From contig BQMV01000239.1 in NCBI GenBank assembly GCA_022181005.1, positions 1 through 23,620 of the forward strand: a stretch of 23,620 nucleotides of DNA, written 5' to 3'. Made by a program: the position numbers and the translations under genes. Positions 1 to 6,916 of this stretch are shown here, piece by piece; within the stretch, counting starts at the first letter, position 1, and every line of letters begins with the position of its first letter. The stretch is from Anaerolineaceae bacterium (GTDB lineage: Bacteria > Chloroflexota > Anaerolineae > Anaerolineales > Villigracilaceae). The notes under the pieces were generated by a model. It saw only the letters and a program-made list of their open reading frames with translations, did no database searches and was not told the origin of the DNA.

Positions 1-22
1 CTACACGCCGTCTTTCCGATCT
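1..22 (+). other. Illumina P5-side adapter remnant (artefact)
   Basis: The first 22 bases align without gaps to the 3' end of the standard Illumina read-1 adapter, ending in TTCCGATCT, with 18 of 22 bases identical; the mismatches are at bases 8, 11, 12 and 13. The opposite end of the contig carries the read-2 adapter, which supports an artefact rather than genomic sequence. The gene reading into this end is truncated here. Confidence 0.85.
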
Positions 23-887
23 TGAGCGAGCAACCGCTATTCGGTCCGCGCGAATAAACGATTGAAGGATTCGGCAAATGATCGTTCGGCGGGAAGAGCA
101 GTCGGAACGCAGCAGATTGGCTCAGCGCGAACGCCGCGTTCCAATCAGGCTCTGGCGTAGAAACGTCAATCGTCTGGCTGGCATTCGTCAACTCGATTCG
201 CGCGCGTTCAGCGTCCCACGAGCGCGCCGCCGCTTGGCGCGCAAGCATGAAGGACGTTTGCGCGTCATCGGTTGCGGCATGCGCCCAACTGAATTGGCGC
301 GTCGCACCGGGACTCAGTTCGAGGTTTAACAAGAGCGAAGGCTGGGGACGCGCGCCGTGCGTCGGACCGCCTGTCATGAAGAGAATCGGAAAAAGTCCAC
401 GGCTTCGTCCTGCAAGAACGTTCACCATCTGAATTTGCGCGGCAGCCATTCCTTGACCTTCGATAGCGCTTAATACCGCGCATAATTCAAGCGCAATCGT
501 TCGATCTTTGTTCGATCTATTGACCAGCGTTATGCGTCCTGCCGCCGCGTTAGATTGTGGAACCCAATACTCGGCGGTTACGTCAATAGTGGGCAGCGGC
601 GCGTATTCAACGACAAGAAAGTTCGGGTAAAAACGGCGTACCACCGGGGGCTGTGCGAAAGCCGCGGGGTCGCTAACCGTCTTGTTGCCTTCGCAAAAGC
701 GATAAAAGATACGCATCGCTTTTGCGCGTAAACCATAGGTGGTATGCAACGCCAACGCAGCGGGTTCGGCGCCGCCAAATTCAAGTTCCCAACTTTGATC
801 GTCGAGATAATCGCAGGCAGAGAAACGCGAATCTGCCGCAAGAACGAGGCAAAGCGGATCGCCGGGAGTTAGAGACCAATCGCGCAT
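23..887 (-). CDS. N-terminal part of a large protein, possibly glycoside hydrolase-like (partial, runs off contig)
   Basis: A continuous minus-strand reading frame starts at the ATG at 887 (MRDWSLTPGD...) and has no stop before the contig end, giving about 288 genuine residues before adapter is reached. It is partial, with its C-terminus missing. The visible part looks like beta-sandwich sequence: many short hydrophobic strands, and a RFYPNFLVVEYAP stretch around residues 87-99. Near the end, a segment that reads like the beginning of a helical domain (PDWNAAFALSQSAAFRLLF, then LPNPSIVYSRGPNSG) resembles the join between an N-terminal sandwich and an (alpha/alpha)6 barrel in GH63/amylo-glucosidase-type enzymes. 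That assignment is an inference from memory of such proteins; no catalytic residue is visible. There is no signal peptide, so it is probably cytoplasmic. A good sigma-70-type promoter ends 8 nt before the ATG, which supports this start. Coding status is strong, function is weak. Confidence 0.7.
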
Positions 888-895
888 AGAGTCGT

Positions 896-923
896 ATTGT
901 ACGGCAGAAAGGCGTGAGGTCAA
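896..923 (-). promoter_or_regulatory. Promoter of the left-end minus-strand gene, probably leaderless
   Basis: On the minus strand a -35 hexamer TTGACC (923 to 918), a 16-nt spacer and a -10 hexamer TACAAT (901 to 896) are present. Only 8 nt separate the -10 from the ATG at 887, so transcription should begin at or next to the A of the start codon, and no Shine-Dalgarno is present. Confidence 0.65.
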
Positions 924-927
924 AGGG

Positions 928-933
928 TATAAT
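928..933 (+). promoter_or_regulatory. Candidate -10 box for the maoC-degV run
   Basis: A perfect TATAAT lies on the plus strand, directly after the divergent minus-strand promoter and 6 bp before the periodic array at 939. No convincing -35 is found 16-18 bp upstream. If it is used, the transcript would start at about 940 and its 5' leader would consist almost entirely of the 8-bp-period array. Confidence 0.4.
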
Positions 934-938
934 TTATT

Positions 939-1035
939 TAGTCTGCTGGTCTGATAGTCACCTAGTTTGTTAGTCGGCTAGCCTGATCGTCAGTGACTAG
1001 GAGACTATGAGACGAGATGACTAGGAGACTACCTA
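939..1035 (+). repeat. 8-bp-period inverted repeat array (TAGTC / GACTA type) ending at a start codon
   Basis: Twelve consecutive 8-bp units fill this spacer. Units 1-7 (939-994) begin TAGTC or a one-base variant (TGGTC, TAGTT, TAGCC, TCGTC) followed by three variable bases. Units 8-12 (995-1034) begin GACTA or GACGA followed by three bases. GACTA is the reverse complement of TAGTC, so the two arms can pair as a ladder of 5-bp helices separated by 3x3 internal loops. The last unit ends one base before the maoC ATG. The ribosome binding sequence AGGAGA (1023-1028) is part of the right arm. A matching array precedes coaD at 12344-12428. Confidence 0.85.
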
Positions 1036-1482
1036 ATGGGCAAATATTTTGAAGAATTTAACGTCGGCGAAAAGACTGTGACTGGGAAACGCACGATCGC
1101 CGCATCTGATATTATGGACTTTGCGCGGCTTTCAGGCGACGACAATCGCATTCATACCGATCCTGAATTCAGCAAGACGACCCCTTTCGGTAAGCAGATC
1201 GCGCACGGGTTGCTGGGGCTGTCTATCGCTTCAGGGCTGGCGTGGAAGACAGGCTTGATGGACGGCACGGTCATCGCCTTCCGTGAAGTGACGAGTTGGA
1301 AGTTCGTCAAGCCAGTGTTTATCGGCGATACCATTTATGTGGAGTTGGTCACAACCGAGACCAAAGCGCTTCCGCGCATCGGCGGCGGCGCGGTGACAAT
1401 TAACCTCGAAGTGAAAAATCAAAACGACGAAGTATGCCATCGCGGCGTATGGAACGTTTTGATCATGAGCAAACCCTCTTAA
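1036..1482 (+). CDS. MaoC-like (R)-enoyl-CoA hydratase/dehydratase
   Basis: This 148-residue single hot-dog domain protein matches the length of stand-alone MaoC/PhaJ-type hydratases. The family's catalytic signature is visible as D35-x4-H40 in the stretch RLSGDDNRIHTDPEF, followed by FGKQIAHGLLGLSIASG, the conserved glycine-rich helix region. The family hydrates trans-2-enoyl-CoA to (R)-3-hydroxyacyl-CoA, acting in the cytoplasm in fatty acid or PHA-type metabolism; the exact substrate cannot be read from sequence. The ATG at 1036 is chosen because AGGAGA lies 7 nt upstream and the family normally begins with a short segment such as this 'YFEEFNVGEK'. It is the first gene of a tight run with the penicillin-binding protein (16-nt gap), YwbE, a lipoprotein and DegV. 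Its leader is the periodic array. Confidence 0.9.
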   Translation: MGKYFEEFNVGEKTVTGKRTIAASDIMDFARLSGDDNRIHTDPEFSKTTPFGKQIAHGLLGLSIASGLAWKTGLMDGTVIAFREVTSWKFVKPVFIGDTIYVELVTTETKALPRIGGGAVTINLEVKNQNDEVCHRGVWNVLIMSKPS

Positions 1483-1498
1483 CCTAAACGAAGAACCA

Positions 1499-4400
1499 AT
1501 GACGGAAAACGAAGAAGACCGAATTAAGAAAATAAGACGCCTGATCGACTCCGAAGCTGAGACGCGCGCCGAAGCCCCTATCGAACCGGCGGCGGACGAA
1601 CGGGAAACCACGAAGGCAAGCGCGGCGTCGCAGACCCCGCCGCTATATTTCGACCCTGCGGAGACGCTCCGTTTAGACGACGGAAATTCCGAACCGTTAC
1701 ACATCGCTCTAGATGAGAACAACATGCCGCTTCCGCGCCGCGTCCACGAGGTGGACATGGAAGGAACGCGCGTTTCGCCTATCGCATACGAGCGCATCAG
1801 TCAGCCGCGTCCCTCGCCTCAGCCGCCCCTTTCAACAGGACAGAGGCGCAGGGAGGAAAGGCAAATCTTGCCGCCAAGTCAGCCGTTCAAATCCGCTTCT
1901 GCGACAACGCCCTCCGACTGGAAACGCGCCGGCGGTTGCGCTATGCGCGGCTTAATTCTAGCGTTATTCGGCGGCGTCATCCTCGCCATCCTCGGCGGTT
2001 CGGCGCTGATCTACTCGTATTATTCGATCGCTCGCACGCTCCCCAGCGTGAACGATCTAAAAAATCGCGCATCGCAATTTGAAACCACGCGCATCCTCGA
2101 TCGCAACGGAAACCCACTCTACGAGATTCTCGACCCTTCCGCCGGGCGAAGAACGTATGTAACTTTGGAGCAAATTTCTCCGGCGCTCATCGCGGCGACG
2201 ATCGCCACCGAAGACAAGGATTTTTATACGCATCCGGGCTTCGACCCGATGGCAATCCTCCGCGCCCTGTGGGACAACTACCGCACCGACGGGCAAGGCG
2301 GCGGCGCGTCTACGATCACACAACAATTGGCGCGTGCCTTAATGCTTTCTCCTGAAGAACGCGCTCAGCGGACGTATTCGCGTAAAGCGCGCGAGATCAT
2401 CCTCGCGGCAGAGATCACGCGCCGCTACTCCAAAGATGAAATTCTCGAACTATATCTGAATGAAATTTATTACGGCAATCTCTCTTATGGGATCGAAGCC
2501 GCAGCGGAAACTTACTTCCACAAAACGGCGAACCAACTGACGCTCGCCGAAGCCTCATTCCTCGCAGGTTTGCCGCAATCGCCGTCGATCTATGATATTT
2601 ACACGAATCGCGATATCACTCTGGCGCGCCAACAGCAAGTGTTAGTTCTGATGTTCGGCTTAAGTCAAACGCAAGGCTGCATCGCCGTCAGCAACAGCGA
2701 CACGCCCGTTTGCGTAGACCAAATGGCGGCGATACAAGCGGCGGATTACATCAAAACATATCACTTCGCCGCGCCGAGTTTTAACGCCAAATATCCGCAT
2801 TGGGTAAATTTCATCCGCAAACAATTGGAAGAGCGTTACGACGCACAGACGATTTACCGCTCGGGGTTTATCATCTACACGACGATTGACCCTACGCTGC
2901 AAGACGAAGCGCAACGGCTAGTTACAGAACAAGTGCAGGCGATCGCCGCTAACAACGCCAAAAACGGCGCCCTCGTAGCGATCAGACCCTCAACCGGTGA
3001 AATCCTCGCAATGGTCGGCTCGCCCGACTTCGACAACGACGCTATTGCCGGTCAAATCAACATGGCAGACAGCCCAACGCGTCAGCCCGGTTCCGCGATC
3101 AAGCCGATTACGTACCTCGCCGCATTTGAAAAAGGTTGGACGCCTGCGACACTCATTTGGGATGTGCCGACCGACTTCCCCGACGGAGCGAATCCGCCCT
3201 ACTCGCCGATTAACTACGACAACAGATTTCATGGACCCGTCACCGTACGGACCGCGCTCGCCAACTCATTCAATATTCCGGCGGTCAAAGCGCTGGAATT
3301 CGTTGGCGTATACGATAACCCGAACACCCCCGAAGAAGACGGCATGATCGCTATGGCGCGACGACTCGGGATCGCCAGCCTTGCAGGCGATCAATACGGA
3401 CTTGCGCTTACGCTCGGCGGCGGCGAGGTCAGTTTGCTAGAGCTAACCTCTGCCTTTTCCGTGCTGGCAGACGGCGGTAAAAAACTCCCGCCTGTCGCTA
3501 TCCTCAAAATCGTAGATTTTAAAGGCAACATAATCTACGAATACCAGTCGCCGCAAGCGGAGCAAGTCGTCCGTCCCGAACACGCCTTCCTAATCTCATC
3601 CATTCTTTCAGACAATCAAGCGCGCGCGTGGATGTTCGGAGCAAATTCCGTATTAAACCTGCCCTTCCAAGCCGCCGTCAAAACCGGCACCGCCGGCGAC
3701 CCGCGCAGCGCGGGCGGGGTCAATGTCTACGACAATTGGACGATTGGCTACACTCCCGACCTTGTCACCGGCGTGTGGGTCGGCAACGCAGACTACACTC
3801 CCATGATCAATACCTCCGGCACGACCGGCGCCGCACCGATTTGGGCGTCGTTCATGACCTATGCCGAGCCCATCGTCAGCCCAAATCACGCGCCTACGCC
3901 GTTCATTTTTCCGTCGGGCATCGTCGAGCGAATCATCTGCGCAGTCTCTGGCGCCGAACCGTCCAATTGGTGCAAAGGCGGTCAACGCAGCGAACTCTTC
4001 GCCAGCGATCAACTGCCCTTACCCGCTTCGCAAGACTTGTTGCGCCAAACAAAAATTGACACGTGGACCGGGCTTATCGCCGGCAATGCCTGCCCCGATT
4101 TCTCTAAAAATGAACTCGTTATGAACGTTAACGATCCCTCGGGGCGTAAATGGTTGCGCACAAGCGACGGCAAAGCTTGGCTCGACGCGCACGATATGCC
4201 GCACAACCCTTTCTTTGCGCCCGACCGGGAATGTTCCAACGACGATCCGCGCCCGATCCTCGAATTTTCAAATCTCAAGGACGGCGACATCATAGATCAA
4301 TTGTCGCTTACCATCAGAGGCGTCATTGACGTGACCAAAGGCGATTTCACCAGTTGGCGGCTTGAAGTCGGCGAAGGCGACGACCCCGACCACTGGACAA

Positions 4401-4744
4401 TCCTCATGCAAGACGACAAAAGAATTAAATCGGCGAACGACATCTTTACTTGGGATCTAGAAGGCGTCTCAACTAATAGGCTCACGCTTCGGATCTATCT
4501 GGAGAACGGGGAAGACTTCTATGCCGAAAAGCGCGTCGTACTGACCTTCAACCCGCCTACCCCGACCCCTGCACCCACTCTCACGCTCATCCCTACGAAC
4601 ACGCCGTCTATTACTCCTCCGCCGCCAAGCGCGACTCTACCCCTGCCTACTATCACTCCGCCGCCTTCAGAAACGCCGCCGCTGCCTACCGATACTCCTC
4701 CTTCGCCAAGCGAAACGCCAACGCCTAGCACGCCAGGACCTTAA
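1499..4744 (+). CDS. Class A penicillin-binding protein (bifunctional transglycosylase/transpeptidase, PBP1A-like)
   Basis: This 1081-residue protein polymerises lipid II into glycan strands and cross-links peptides outside the membrane. Residues 1-148 are a charged, Pro-rich cytoplasmic part, followed by one membrane anchor at about 150-176. The GT51 domain follows: the probable catalytic Glu is E238 in ATEDKDFYTHPGF, with GGASTITQQLARAL at 268-281 and ELYLNEIYYGN at 317-327. The transpeptidase domain has S532-x-x-K535 in RQPGSAIKP, SFN at 590-592 and KTGT starting at 728. After it comes a Cys-containing segment (about 810-915), a beta-rich domain (about 918-1018), and a tail of about 60 residues that is almost only Pro, Thr and Ser (1019-1081). 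The tail is longer than in typical PBP1A and resembles other Thr/Pro-rich exported proteins here. It lies 16 nt after maoC and 5 nt before ywbE, so co-transcription is likely. Confidence 0.97.
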   Translation: MTENEEDRIKKIRRLIDSEAETRAEAPIEPAADERETTKASAASQTPPLYFDPAETLRLDDGNSEPLHIALDENNMPLPRRVHEVDMEGTRVSPIAYERISQPRPSPQPPLSTGQRRREERQILPPSQPFKSASATTPSDWKRAGGCAMRGLILALFGGVILAILGGSALIYSYYSIARTLPSVNDLKNRASQFETTRILDRNGNPLYEILDPSAGRRTYVTLEQISPALIAATIATEDKDFYTHPGFDPMAILRALWDNYRTDGQGGGASTITQQLARALMLSPEERAQRTYSRKAREIILAAEITRRYSKDEILELYLNEIYYGNLSYGIEAAAETYFHKTANQLTLAEASFLAGLPQSPSIYDIYTNRDITLARQQQVLVLMFGLSQTQGCIAVSNSDTPVCVDQMAAIQAADYIKTYHFAAPSFNAKYPHWVNFIRKQLEERYDAQTIYRSGFIIYTTIDPTLQDEAQRLVTEQVQAIAANNAKNGALVAIRPSTGEILAMVGSPDFDNDAIAGQINMADSPTRQPGSAIKPITYLAAFEKGWTPATLIWDVPTDFPDGANPPYSPINYDNRFHGPVTVRTALANSFNIPAVKALEFVGVYDNPNTPEEDGMIAMARRLGIASLAGDQYGLALTLGGGEVSLLELTSAFSVLADGGKKLPPVAILKIVDFKGNIIYEYQSPQAEQVVRPEHAFLISSILSDNQARAWMFGANSVLNLPFQAAVKTGTAGDPRSAGGVNVYDNWTIGYTPDLVTGVWVGNADYTPMINTSGTTGAAPIWASFMTYAEPIVSPNHAPTPFIFPSGIVERIICAVSGAEPSNWCKGGQRSELFASDQLPLPASQDLLRQTKIDTWTGLIAGNACPDFSKNELVMNVNDPSGRKWLRTSDGKAWLDAHDMPHNPFFAPDRECSNDDPRPILEFSNLKDGDIIDQLSLTIRGVIDVTKGDFTSWRLEVGEGDDPDHWTILMQDDKRIKSANDIFTWDLEGVSTNRLTLRIYLENGEDFYAEKRVVLTFNPPTPTPAPTLTLIPTNTPSITPPPPSATLPLPTITPPPSETPPLPTDTPPSPSETPTPSTPGP

Positions 4745-4749
4745 GCGCT

Positions 4750-4947
4750 ATGCCTTACCCCTTACGCGCCGATCTCAAGCCCGCCATGATCGTGACAATC
4801 GTCCAGAAACAAGATCAACGCACAGGAAAATTAACCCGGGGCGCGATCAAAGACATCCTTACAAAATCTCCCAGCCACCCGCATGGGATTAAGGTTCGTT
4901 TACAAAGCGGCGAGGTGGGACGCGTCCACGAAATTATCGAATCATGA
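4750..4947 (+). CDS. ywbE: YwbE family protein (DUF2196)
   Basis: This 65-residue protein contains the hallmark run of the YwbE family: a start of the form LKPAMIVTIVQKQDQRTGKLTRG, then KDILTKSPSHPHGIKVRL and a GEVGRVHEI ending. The size fits the family, which is a small beta-rich domain of unknown function that is usually stand-alone. Its stop codon overlaps the ATG of the next gene by 4 nt (ATGA at 4944-4947), and the PBP gene ends 5 nt upstream, so it is translated within a polycistronic message. The link with envelope genes is positional only. Confidence 0.93.
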   Translation: MPYPLRADLKPAMIVTIVQKQDQRTGKLTRGAIKDILTKSPSHPHGIKVRLQSGEVGRVHEIIES

Positions 4948-6032
4948 AAATAGTTGTTCGCATCAAACAAGCGTCGTTGCTTCTTATCGCATTAATTCTC
5001 GCGCCAGCCTGTTCGCCGCCAGCAAGCTTATCCGCTCCTCCCATCGCTGATGCAAACGCGATACAGTTATACATTCAACAGACCGCCGCCGCTGCCGCTA
5101 CGCAAACGCAAAATGCGCAACCGTTCGCAAGCGTCACGCCGACGATCACCTTCACGCCGAGAAGCACATTCACGCTCGAAGCGACTGCCACGTTTATGCC
5201 GCCGCTCGAGGCGCAAAGTCTTCCATCCCAACCCTATGTTCAATATTATCGTATAAAACACGACAATCAACTCGCCATGTATAACTACACATCGCGCACG
5301 CAAGGCGCTGATTGGAGATATCCCAAGCAAACGCCGGAGATCGCGCAATTGATGCCCGATCCCTCGACGAAAGCAGGCACATTTCGAACAGAGTTAAACA
5401 GCGCGTGGGAAAAATACATGGACGAGCTTAATAACAATAATTTCAAAAAATTGCACTATTTAAAGCGAGACGACATCGCATTATTCAATTGGCGAGGCTT
5501 CCCCTTCCTAGACAGCCTAACCATGGGAGGCAATATCATCGTCGTTGAAACGATCCAAAACGGTTGGGGGCGGGTAAAGACTTTAGATTTCGATCAACCG
5601 CCATCCGCCGATAAAGTCAATTACATGACCGATCCCGATCTCGTGCACAAATTTGTCCTTGTAACATGGAATCCGACGACCAAACGAACCCTCTGGGTAG
5701 AAACTCCGCACGGACCGATCTACTGGCCCTTCGTCACCGGCAAACCCGCATGGATTCAAATGGAGTTGCTGGAACCATTCCCAACGCTCCCTAGATCCAT
5801 CACAGCGACCGTTACACAACCCTTCAGGGTGGAACCCAAAGCGGACAGCGCCTTGAGCAAGTTCGATTTTACGCAGGGCAATTCCGCCATGTTGCTCCAA
5901 TATTACCCGTCAGGGTCGGACGTGTGGGGCTTGCTTGATAACGGCAGGTGGATCGCGCTATTCCGCTATACAAAAGACGGACCGACATACTTCACCACCT
6001 GGTTTATGGAAACGCTTCCTCCAATCCCATAA
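4944..6032 (+). CDS. Putative exported lipoprotein, Thr-rich N-terminus, function unknown
   Basis: The 362-residue product starts with two basic residues and a hydrophobic helix (10-20) followed by APAC with Cys at position 23. This is a lipobox-like site with a less usual Pro at -2, so signal peptidase II processing is likely but not certain. Residues 30-95 are Ala/Thr/Pro-rich (low complexity, linker-like). The rest is a folded region rich in Trp and Tyr with no motif I recognise; the C-terminal part (about 285-355, ending DNGRWIALFRYTKDGPTYFTTWFMETLP) reads like an SH3-like beta domain. The start ATG overlaps the ywbE stop. Expected location is the outer face of the membrane, near the PBP encoded two genes upstream. 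A role in wall binding is inference only. Confidence 0.8.
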   Translation: MKIVVRIKQASLLLIALILAPACSPPASLSAPPIADANAIQLYIQQTAAAAATQTQNAQPFASVTPTITFTPRSTFTLEATATFMPPLEAQSLPSQPYVQYYRIKHDNQLAMYNYTSRTQGADWRYPKQTPEIAQLMPDPSTKAGTFRTELNSAWEKYMDELNNNNFKKLHYLKRDDIALFNWRGFPFLDSLTMGGNIIVVETIQNGWGRVKTLDFDQPPSADKVNYMTDPDLVHKFVLVTWNPTTKRTLWVETPHGPIYWPFVTGKPAWIQMELLEPFPTLPRSITATVTQPFRVEPKADSALSKFDFTQGNSAMLLQYYPSGSDVWGLLDNGRWIALFRYTKDGPTYFTTWFMETLPPIP

Positions 6033-6033
6033 C

Positions 6034-6903
6034 ATGAAACTTGGCATCGTCACCGACTCAACGTCAGACATTCCAGACTATTTGGCGGAGCAATATGCGC
6101 TTGAGGTCGTTCCGTCTCTACTGATTTTGGATGGAAAGGAATATGCGGATGGAATTGGACTCTCACGCGAAGACTTCTACAACCAGTTAAATACGCTTCA
6201 TCCATACCCGACAACTGCCGCGCCTTCGATCGGAAATTTCGCGACTCGTTACCAGTCGCTCCTCTCGCGCGGCTGCGATCACATCCTCTCCATCCATGTC
6301 GCAGAGACATTATCCGCTACGATCGATTCTGCACGACAGGCGGCGGCAGATTTCCCAAATAAAATCACAATCGTAGACAGCGGTTCGCTCTCATTGGGAC
6401 TCGGCTTTCAAGTCCTTGCGGCAGCGGAGGCGGCGGAAAACGGGCTGCAGGCTGCGTTAGATACAATCGAGTCAACTCGCGAGCGCCTATCTGTTTTCGC
6501 CGCACTCGACACGCTGGAGAATCTCAAGCGCAGCGGACGAGTCCCAGGCGTGGTCGCAAAGCTGGGAGGTTTGTTATCCATCAAGCCAGTGGTCGAAATC
6601 AAAGACGGTCATGTCAGACCCGTCGGTGCGACGCGCACGACGAAGCAATCCAATCAACGCATACTGGATTTGTTGCTGGAGATAGGCGAGATGGAACGGC
6701 TGGCAATCCTGCACACCAACGCCCCCGCGCGCGCAAAAGGATTACTGAACAGCGTGATGGAACGTCAACACAAATCTGTTCCGCGCGATATTTTATTCAT
6801 CAATGTCACGCCAGTGATCGGCGCGCATTTGGGCGCAAATGGTCTGGGCTTCGCGGCGGTTAGATCCGTCATTGCGAGCGAAGCGAAGCAATCCTCGCAA
6901 TGA
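6034..6903 (+). CDS. DegV family fatty-acid-binding protein
   Basis: A 289-residue DegV protein begins at the ATG at 6034, one nt after the lipoprotein stop. An in-frame extension further upstream exists but would overlap that gene and precede the canonical MKLGIVTDSTSDIPDYL opening. Family features are GIGLSREDFY, TTAAPSIGNF (the lipid-binding TS-type loop), LSIHVAETLSATIDSA and LENLKRSGRVPG. DegV/FakB proteins bind a fatty acid and, in Firmicutes, present it to a fatty-acid kinase; no kinase gene is in this window. The C-terminus is odd. After the normal ...GLGFAAVR, about 13 residues (SVIASEAKQSSQ and the stop) are encoded by a 41-bp inverted-repeat element, so the stop codon is donated by that repeat. 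Confidence 0.93.
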   Translation: MKLGIVTDSTSDIPDYLAEQYALEVVPSLLILDGKEYADGIGLSREDFYNQLNTLHPYPTTAAPSIGNFATRYQSLLSRGCDHILSIHVAETLSATIDSARQAAADFPNKITIVDSGSLSLGLGFQVLAAAEAAENGLQAALDTIESTRERLSVFAALDTLENLKRSGRVPGVVAKLGGLLSIKPVVEIKDGHVRPVGATRTTKQSNQRILDLLLEIGEMERLAILHTNAPARAKGLLNSVMERQHKSVPRDILFINVTPVIGAHLGANGLGFAAVRSVIASEAKQSSQ

Positions 6904-6906
6904 CGG
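6866..6906. repeat. REP-like inverted repeat overlapping the degV stop; probable terminator
   Basis: Perfect 13-bp arms CCGTCATTGCGAG (6866-6878) and CTCGCAATGACGG (6894-6906) flank a 15-bp centre made of GAAGC-type repeats (CGAAGCGAAGCAATC). The sequence resembles a 'GTCATTGCGAGCGAAGCGAAGCAATC' element that I recall as dispersed in several bacterial genomes. It is followed on the plus strand by TTCTTTTTT (6910-6916), so it can also act as an intrinsic terminator between degV and the convergent acyl-CoA dehydrogenase gene. It encodes the last degV codons and the TGA. Confidence 0.8.
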
Positions 6907-6916
6907 AGGTTCTTTT

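Noticed and set aside
939..1035. CRISPR-like or TRAP-type (UAG-repeat) binding array
   Set aside because: The repeat unit is 8 bp with a 3-bp variable part, far too short for CRISPR. UAG spacing does not fit the 2-3-nt gaps of TRAP sites, and the second half is inverted.
4519..4731. Antisense Gly/Val-rich reading frame opposite the PBP tail
   Set aside because: It is the mirror of the Thr/Pro-rich codons; low complexity only and no ribosome binding site.
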